11,106 nucleotides of DNA from Verrucomicrobiota bacterium (lineage in GTDB: Bacteria > Verrucomicrobiota > Verrucomicrobiia > Chthoniobacterales > UBA10450), in contig QHOF01000112.1 in NCBI GenBank assembly GCA_003219335.1, positions 523 through 11,628 of the forward strand, given 5' to 3'. The position numbers and the translations under genes were made by a program. This document shows positions 7,143-11,106 of this stretch, in pieces. Under the pieces are notes generated by a model. The model was not told the DNA's origin. It was given only the letters and a program-made list of their open reading frames with translations, and did not search any database. Every line of letters starts with the position of its first letter. Positions within the stretch are counted from its first letter, which is position 1.

Positions 7143-8114
7143 ATGACTGCCGACGCAATTCGCATCGAACGTCCAACGACAAATTCAAAGCTCTTTGCGC
7201 ATACGCGCTGGGATGCCTTTCCCGCCGCGGCGGGTTTTTTTTGTCTGGCTTATTTCCTGGGCCTTTATTTCCTTTTCCCGCACGCGCCGTTGCGGGTAAT
7301 GCTGATCTTGGGGTTTGTTTATTCGCTAATGGTTAATGCGAACATCAACGGGGTAGGGCACAACTTCATTCATAATCCGTTTTTCCGCTCGAAACTGCTG
7401 AATCGATTCTTCGGACTTACGCAATCGATCGCGTGCTGTTTTTCTCAAACTTACTACGACGCCGTGCACATGCAGCATCACAAAGGCAACTCGGATCGAC
7501 AGGATGAGCATGGCGACACCATCGATTGGCTTTCCATCTACAGACACGGGCACGATGGCGACGCGGAAAATCCCTGGAGCTATGTGTTCCTGAGTTTCTT
7601 CCGCGATGATGTCGGCGCGATGCGCAAGGAACTGCGCAAGCGCAAGAACGGCGATGTTTTCTGGGGTAATCTCGAATTGGCGGCGTTCGCCACGACGCTT
7701 TTGGCAATGGCGATCATTGTGCCGACGAAACCGATTCACTTCATCAACTGGCGGTTCATGCTGTTTTTCCTGACGTTTTGGTATCTCGGTCACTGCTTCA
7801 GTTATTTGAACGGCTATTACCGGCACTACGGGGCGAATCCCGATAAACCGATTGCCTGGGGCGTGAGCAGTTACGGAAAAATCTATAACTGGCTCTTCTT
7901 CTATAATGGTTACCACGCCGAGCACCATTTCCGACCGAAGGTGCATTGGACGAAAATGGGAAAGTTCCGCCAAAGCATTGAAGAGTTACAAAAGCGTGAA
8001 CGCGTCCGCACAATCAAACGGGCGCACATGCTCGGCTTCCTCGATCCCGATTTGCCAAAGCGCGGACAGCGGAGCGCGCACGTGGAAAGCGCCGAGCCGT
8101 CGATTTCTGGGTAG
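7143..8114 (+). CDS. Membrane fatty-acid-desaturase-family enzyme
   Basis: A 323-aa integral-membrane di-iron oxygenase of the fatty acid desaturase superfamily. Seen: three histidine boxes, HNFIH (His73, His77), HMQHH (His109, His112, His113) and HAEHH (His258, His261, His262), with hydrophobic segments near residues 27-46, 50-66, 178-193 and 203-222 placing the boxes on the cytoplasmic side as in the family. Such enzymes use O2 and an electron donor to desaturate or hydroxylate acyl chains or other lipids; the exact substrate cannot be read, and a hydroxylase or ketolase relative is possible. The start at 7143 is supported by GAGG at 7129-7132, ten bases upstream. The stop codon TAG is the first part of a GTAGC palindromic element. 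The gene is divergent from an RND/MMPL exporter (137-158 bp between starts), which would fit a shared lipid context, but this is inference. Confidence 0.9.
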   Translation: MTADAIRIERPTTNSKLFAHTRWDAFPAAAGFFCLAYFLGLYFLFPHAPLRVMLILGFVYSLMVNANINGVGHNFIHNPFFRSKLLNRFFGLTQSIACCFSQTYYDAVHMQHHKGNSDRQDEHGDTIDWLSIYRHGHDGDAENPWSYVFLSFFRDDVGAMRKELRKRKNGDVFWGNLELAAFATTLLAMAIIVPTKPIHFINWRFMLFFLTFWYLGHCFSYLNGYYRHYGANPDKPIAWGVSSYGKIYNWLFFYNGYHAEHHFRPKVHWTKMGKFRQSIEELQKRERVRTIKRAHMLGFLDPDLPKRGQRSAHVESAEPSISG

Positions 8115-8279
8115 CGCAAGCGTCTCGCGTGTTGGCGAGCGCGCCCTCGCGATCGCGGACTTTCTCTAATGGTTCCCATTCCCCGGCCGCGGCTGACACG
8201 TGCAACAAAGCCTGTTTCGGCGTGACGCCGAAACCAGCATGCGAGACGCCCGCACACGGACGGGCAAGCCGTGTGCTAC
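8111..8279. repeat. GTAGC-bounded composite palindromic element between convergent genes
   Basis: The left end reads GTAGCGCAAGCGTCTCGC (8111-8128). The right end carries GCGAGACGC (8241-8249), then a hairpin CACACGG/CCGTGTG (8253-8275), and closes with GCTAC (8275-8279). GTAGC/GCTAC and GCGTCTCGC/GCGAGACGC are nested inverted pairs about 110-160 bp apart. Inside are a 9-bp-stem hairpin (8214-8234) and a GCGAG/CTCGC stem (8135-8150). The TAG stops of both flanking genes lie within the two ends. It resembles REP/BIME-type dispersed elements. Confidence 0.6.
8214..8234. terminator. Strong hairpin between convergent genes, possible bidirectional terminator
   Basis: GTTTCGGCG and CGCCGAAAC form a perfect 9-bp stem with a TGA loop. 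It lies about 100 bp after the desaturase stop and 42 bp past the small coiled-coil gene's stop on the other strand. No T-run follows on either side, so termination is plausible but not shown. Confidence 0.45.
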
Positions 8280-8560
8280 CCTGCAAAACTGGCACGCAGC
8301 TTTTCTTTCCGAGCCTCGCACTCCTCTTGCAATCGCCGGATCTCTGAGGCGAGTTGCTTTTGCAACGATTCCATTTCCTCGAGGTTGCCCGCCGCTTGCG
8401 CTTTGCGAATCTGATCCTTCAGGAAAAGTTCTTTCTCAGCGATCTTCGCACGATACTTGGAATCGATTTCCGCGAGTTCCTTTTTCTGATCTTCAGTGAG
8501 CGGAAGCGATGGCGATGTTTTTTCGAGCCGTTCCATCGCCAGTTCATAAGCCGATTTCAT
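8276..8560 (-). CDS. Small coiled-coil protein of unknown function
   Basis: A 94-aa soluble, highly charged protein without a signal peptide or cysteine motif. Residues of about 20-90 are rich in Glu, Lys, Arg and Leu with heptad-like spacing (for example EIDSKYRAKIAEKELFLKD and LQKQLASEIRRLQEECEA), predicting a long helical hairpin or coiled coil. I do not recognise a named family. The start is well supported: a purine-rich AGGAAGAGGAAGAG tract ends a few bases before the ATG. The stop TAG lies in the terminal GTAGC of a palindromic element. The gene is convergent with the desaturase and divergent from the HAD phosphatase. Function could be scaffold or protein-binding; nothing nearby narrows it. 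Confidence 0.75.
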   Translation of the reverse strand: MKSAYELAMERLEKTSPSLPLTEDQKKELAEIDSKYRAKIAEKELFLKDQIRKAQAAGNLEEMESLQKQLASEIRRLQEECEARKEKLRASFAG

Positions 8561-8611
8561 TTTAGACTCTTCCTCTTCCTCTCAAGCTTAGTCTAATCTT
8601 GCCTTCAAAAC

Positions 8612-8670
8612 GGCGCGCCCGGCGGTCGCGCCCTCGCCTTGCTGCGCACGGCGCGATTGGCAGTCGCGCC
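8612..8670. repeat. Two related 21-nt palindromic units
   Basis: The units at 8612-8632 and 8650-8670 both start GGCGCG and end GTCGCGCC with a GGCRGT centre. The second has perfect 7-bp arms GGCGCGA/TCGCGCC around a TTGGCAG loop; the first has 6-bp arms GGCGCG/CGCGCC. Both are followed by CCT. A partial third copy of the right half (CGGTCGCGGA, 8681-8690) follows. This looks like a REP-type intergenic repeat upstream of the HAD gene. Confidence 0.6.
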
Positions 8671-8726
8671 CTACCAAAACCGGTCGCGGATTGCGTTCAC
8701 GAAATCAAATCTTAAATTGGTTTTAC

Positions 8727-9557
8727 ATGCATTCACCAATTCAACTGCTCAGCATCGATTTTGACGGGACGCTGGTTTCGCGAAATGGCGGACCGGCTCT
8801 CGACATGCAGTGCATGGAACTGATCCGTGAATTGCAGAATGCCGGCGCGATTTGGGCGATCAATACCGGGCGTTCCGTCGATTTGCTCGAAACCGGCTTG
8901 GTCGAATTCGCCTTCCCAATTCGTCCGGATTTCATTCTCACGATGGAGCGGGAGGTTTTTCGTCCGGGACGAAACGGAGAGAAGTGGGAAGCGTTCGGTG
9001 ATTGGAACGAGCGCTGCGCCCGCGATCACACCGAGTTATTTTCGTCGGCTGACTCGGTCCTGGCCGAATTCGTGGATTTTGCGACGCAAAAAACGAGAGC
9101 CCGTCTCATTTACAACTCCGATGGCCTTGAAGGGCTCGCAGCCGAAAACGAGGAAGAGATGGACCGCCTTACGGACTTTATCCGGCAGGCGCGGGCCGGA
9201 CATCCGAAACTGGATTACCAGCGGAACGGCGTTTACCTGCGTTTTTGTCACGCTGATTATCATAAGGGCGCTGCATTGGCCGAGCTGGCGCGTTTAATTG
9301 AAGTCCCGCGCAAAAAAATTTTCGCGGCAGGCGATCATCATAATGACATTTCGATGTTAGACGGGCGCTTCGCCGCGATGCCGTCATGCCCAGCCAACGC
9401 CATTGCCGAGGTACAAGATGCTGTTCGCGATGCAGGCGGTTACCTCGCGCAAAATGACCACGGCGCCGGTGTTTACGAAGCGTTACTGCATTTCGTGAAT
9501 CCCAAAAAGCTTTCGGGACTGAAGCGGCCCGATGATGCAGGGTTGCCGCGTCTCTAA
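8727..9557 (+). CDS. HAD-superfamily phosphatase (Cof-like)
   Basis: A 276-aa cytoplasmic hydrolase, probably a phosphatase on a small sugar or nucleotide phosphate. All HAD motifs are present: motif I DFDGT with nucleophile Asp11 and acid/base Asp13, motif II NTGRS (Thr48), motif III Lys180 in HKGAAL, and motif IV GDHHNDISM (Asp203, Asp207) for Mg2+. The long stretch between motifs II and III (about residues 60-175) is a C2-type cap as in Cof/sucrose-phosphatase relatives. The ATG at 8727 puts the DxD motif at residue 11, normal for the family. A TTG at 8691 would add twelve unlikely residues, and no strong Shine-Dalgarno is visible for either. The gene is monocistronic; its stop lies 9 bp from the convergent lipoprotein gene's stop. 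Substrate unknown. Confidence 0.9.
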   Translation: MHSPIQLLSIDFDGTLVSRNGGPALDMQCMELIRELQNAGAIWAINTGRSVDLLETGLVEFAFPIRPDFILTMEREVFRPGRNGEKWEAFGDWNERCARDHTELFSSADSVLAEFVDFATQKTRARLIYNSDGLEGLAAENEEEMDRLTDFIRQARAGHPKLDYQRNGVYLRFCHADYHKGAALAELARLIEVPRKKIFAAGDHHNDISMLDGRFAAMPSCPANAIAEVQDAVRDAGGYLAQNDHGAGVYEALLHFVNPKKLSGLKRPDDAGLPRL

Positions 9558-9566
9558 CAGGCGAAG

Positions 9567-9764
9567 TTACCAGCGGACGGTTCCACTGGATCCTGGAGCG
9601 CCAGGAACAAAGGAGTCCTCGCCGGAAATTTTCTCGCCCGGAACCGGTGCGGCGGATTGCAAGCTGGATCGCTCGCTAGTCTCCTCATCGCGCGATACGC
9701 AAGCCGAGATGATGAAAGCGATTATAAGAAGCAAAACCGCGGGAATCGCAATGCGTTTGATCAC
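9567..9764 (-). CDS. Small predicted lipoprotein
   Basis: A 65-aa product with a textbook lipoprotein signal: MIKR, a hydrophobic core (about residues 6-19) and the lipobox IISAC with Cys22 as lipid attachment site. The mature part of about 44 residues is polar and low in complexity (Ser, Pro, Gly, Glu) with no recognisable domain. The start is GTG at 9764 and lacks a clear ribosome-binding site, which lowers confidence. It is divergent from rlmN (30 bp between starts) and convergent with the HAD gene. Chance production of such a complete signal peptide in a shadow frame is possible but unlikely, since no overlapping gene occupies the other strand. Function unknown. Confidence 0.6.
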   Translation of the reverse strand: MIKRIAIPAVLLLIIAFIISACVSRDEETSERSSLQSAAPVPGEKISGEDSFVPGAPGSSGTVRW

Positions 9765-9794
9765 AACAGGAGAAGCTAACTACCAGCCTATTTG

Positions 9795-10949
9795 ATGCAA
9801 GCCGCACCTCAGATAAGTTTTGCGGTGACGCTTGGTCTGAAAGAGCTGCGTACCGCAGGCAGGTTCGGCGATATCAAATCTCTCTTGTTTGAAGAACTGC
9901 AAAGGGAGCTTCAGGAACTAAACGAGCCAGCATATCGCGCGGGCCAAATCATCGATTGGCTCTACAAAAAGCGCGCCGTCGCATTTGAGGAGATGACTGA
10001 TCTGCCGCAGCCACTGCGAGCGCGGCTGGTTGAGAGATTTTCGATTGGCAAGATCGACATCATCCGTGTCCTTGGGTCGCGCGACACCACTCGGAAGTTT
10101 CTTTTCCGTTTGAGTGATGGAAACCTGATTGAATCGGTTTTGATCCCGGCATCGCCGGCGTCCCGCGACTGCGGGAGAGCAAAGTCGGATCGCCGGACGG
10201 TTTGTGTTTCGACGCAAGTGGGCTGCGCTTATGGCTGCAAATTTTGCGCGAGCGGTTTGGAAGGATTTTCTCGCAACCTGGGCGCGAACGAAATTGTCGA
10301 TCAAATCATCACGATTGAGCGCAGCAGCGAAGAAAAGATCGACAATCTCGTTTTCATGGGGATGGGCGAACCGCTCGCGAACTTCGATAACGTGATGCGC
10401 GCGATCCGGATCATCAACGCGCCGTGGGGTCTCGGCATCGGTGCGCGGCACATCACGGTCTCAACCAGTGGTCTGGCGCCGCAGATCAAAAAGCTTGCGC
10501 ACGAACCTCTGCAAATTCGCCTGGCGATTTCGTTGCATGGCGCTACCGATCAAGTGCGCAATCAGATCATGCCGATCAATCGTCGCTATAATATCGAGAC
10601 GTTGCTATCGGCTTGTGATTTCTACGTCGCTCGCCGGAAACAGCGATTGACCTTGGAGTATATTTTGATCGCTGACGTCAACGATTCCGACGATCAGGCG
10701 CATCTTCTCGCGGCACACACGCGGCGACTCGGGGCAAAAGTTAATTTGATTCCGTACAACACCGTTGAGGGTTTGCCATGGTCACGGCCGTCACGCAATC
10801 GGCAGGAGAAGTTTTTGTCCATCTTACGCGGGCACGGGATTTCGGCCACGTTGCGTCGGGAGAAAGGCGGCGACATCGACGCGGCTTGCGGGCAATTGCG
10901 ATTGCAAACCAAGAAGGTAGCGCAAGCCTCCGGCTTGCCTGTTCAATAG
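9795..10949 (+). CDS. rlmN: Dual-specificity 23S rRNA/tRNA adenine-C2 methyltransferase RlmN
   Basis: A radical-SAM enzyme that methylates C2 of A2503 in 23S rRNA and A37 in some tRNAs. Seen: an N-terminal accessory domain (about 27-100, with EPAYRAGQIIDWLYKK), the radical-SAM cluster motif CAYGCKFC (Cys144, Cys148, Cys151), GMGEP (189-193), SISLHGA-type strand (AISLHGA) near 244-250, and the C-terminal IDAACGQL. Cys137 (TVCVS) and Cys365 match the two catalytic cysteines of E. coli RlmN. About ten extra residues (PASPASRDCGRAK region) lie between ESVLI and the first catalytic cysteine. The last ten residues, VAQASGLPVQ, are encoded by a GTAGC palindromic element rather than by family sequence. 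The ATG at 9795 gives 384 aa, with an N-terminal extension of about 25 residues relative to typical RlmN. The only AGGAG (9768-9772) is 22 nt away, so the start is uncertain. Likely transcribed alone. Confidence 0.96.
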   Translation: MQAAPQISFAVTLGLKELRTAGRFGDIKSLLFEELQRELQELNEPAYRAGQIIDWLYKKRAVAFEEMTDLPQPLRARLVERFSIGKIDIIRVLGSRDTTRKFLFRLSDGNLIESVLIPASPASRDCGRAKSDRRTVCVSTQVGCAYGCKFCASGLEGFSRNLGANEIVDQIITIERSSEEKIDNLVFMGMGEPLANFDNVMRAIRIINAPWGLGIGARHITVSTSGLAPQIKKLAHEPLQIRLAISLHGATDQVRNQIMPINRRYNIETLLSACDFYVARRKQRLTLEYILIADVNDSDDQAHLLAAHTRRLGAKVNLIPYNTVEGLPWSRPSRNRQEKFLSILRGHGISATLRREKGGDIDAACGQLRLQTKKVAQASGLPVQ

Positions 10950-10974
10950 TTCGGAAGCGAGACGCTCGCGCTAC
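10917..10974. repeat. GTAGCGC-bounded palindromic element overlapping the rlmN stop
   Basis: It begins GTAGCGCAAGC and ends GCTCGCGCTAC; these ends are reverse complements over 11 nt with one mismatch. It contains the perfect hairpin GCAAGCC-TCC-GGCTTGC (10922-10938) and a second stem GCGAG-ACG-CTCGC (10957-10969). The 18-nt right end is the reverse complement of the left end of the 8111-8279 element with one mismatch. The rlmN stop TAG (10947-10949) lies inside. It may also serve as transcript-end structure. Confidence 0.65.
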
Positions 10975-11015
10975 ATTTCTTTTGCGCGGACAGCGAAGCT
11001 GACGTTTAGTCAACC

Positions 11016-11106
11016 ATGGCAGGCTACGAGGGCGGTGGGTCCGAGCGCGTGTGGGACGAGTACGACTGGGAGCGTTTTCTCCAGGAACAGGATCAAAAGA
11101 CCGAGA
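11016..11106 (+). CDS. Start of an unidentified gene (partial, runs off the window)
   Basis: An open frame from ATG 11016 to the window end encodes 30 residues beginning MAGYEGGGSERVWDEYDWERF, acidic and aromatic-rich with no signal peptide. No stop occurs, and the residue usage (Glu, Asp, Trp, Tyr, Gln) is protein-like. No strong Shine-Dalgarno is visible. It lies 41 bp after the palindromic element downstream of rlmN, on the same strand. I do not recognise a family from so short a piece. Confidence 0.55.
   Translation, partial: MAGYEGGGSERVWDEYDWERFLQEQDQKTE

Noticed and set aside
7326..7973. 215-aa ORF antisense to the desaturase
   Set aside because: Shadow frame; the plus strand has all three histidine boxes and a ribosome-binding site.
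8014..8295. 93-aa minus-strand ORF across the GTAGC composite element
   Set aside because: It consists mostly of palindromic element sequence and the antisense of the desaturase 3' end; such repeat-derived ORFs are common false calls.
9591..9606. Hairpin TCCTGG-AGCG-CCAGGA as a terminator for the HAD gene
   Set aside because: The stem is only 6 bp, has no T-run, and lies within the probable lipoprotein coding region.
9918..10451. 177-aa ORF antisense to rlmN
   Set aside because: It overlaps a clearly recognised RlmN coding sequence and has no protein-like motif of its own.

Overview
The window looks like a chromosomal stretch of a moderately GC-rich, Gram-negative-type bacterium. The best guess is Verrucomicrobiota, perhaps a Chthoniobacterales-like soil or freshwater lineage. 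Support is indirect: an RlmN with a short insertion ahead of its first conserved cysteine, GTAGC-bounded palindromic elements at gene ends, GGCGCG-armed intergenic hairpins, and a small conserved-looking coiled-coil protein. There is no rRNA, tRNA, transposase or CRISPR array, so this placement is inference.

Layout: (1) 44-2436, minus strand: a two-gene operon in which a periplasmic cupredoxin-like protein is translationally coupled (ATGA overlap) to a membrane sensor histidine kinase; no response regulator is visible. (2) 2437-2866: a divergent intergenic region with a 24-nt perfect-arm palindrome and a short fossil of an RND/MMPL exporter C-terminus. (3) 2867-4354, plus strand: a secreted repeat (beta-propeller-like) protein whose 3' end carries a 42-bp in-frame and a 20-bp frameshifting tandem duplication. 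(4) 4460-6984, minus strand: an RND/MMPL-family exporter split by an 8-bp tandem duplication, so its last 109 residues are out of frame. (5) 7143-8114, plus strand: a membrane fatty-acid-desaturase-type di-iron enzyme, divergent from the exporter. (6) 8276-8560, minus strand: a small coiled-coil protein, convergent with the desaturase across a palindromic element. (7) 8727-9557, plus strand: a HAD phosphatase. (8) 9567-9764, minus strand: a small lipoprotein. (9) 9795-10949, plus strand: rlmN. (10) 11016 to the window end: the start of an unidentified gene.

How the genes relate: the cupredoxin/kinase pair suggests envelope copper or redox sensing. The desaturase and exporter are divergent neighbours and could share a role in membrane lipid modification and transport, but the exporter is broken as written. 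The rest appear to be independent housekeeping or orphan genes.

The most unusual signals are the cluster of three perfect short tandem duplications (42, 20 and 8 bp) within about 690 bp spanning two convergent genes, two of which break reading frames, and the GTAGC-bounded palindromic elements that supply or shift the stop codons of three genes. I found no convincing evidence of a complete, previously undescribed multi-gene system.
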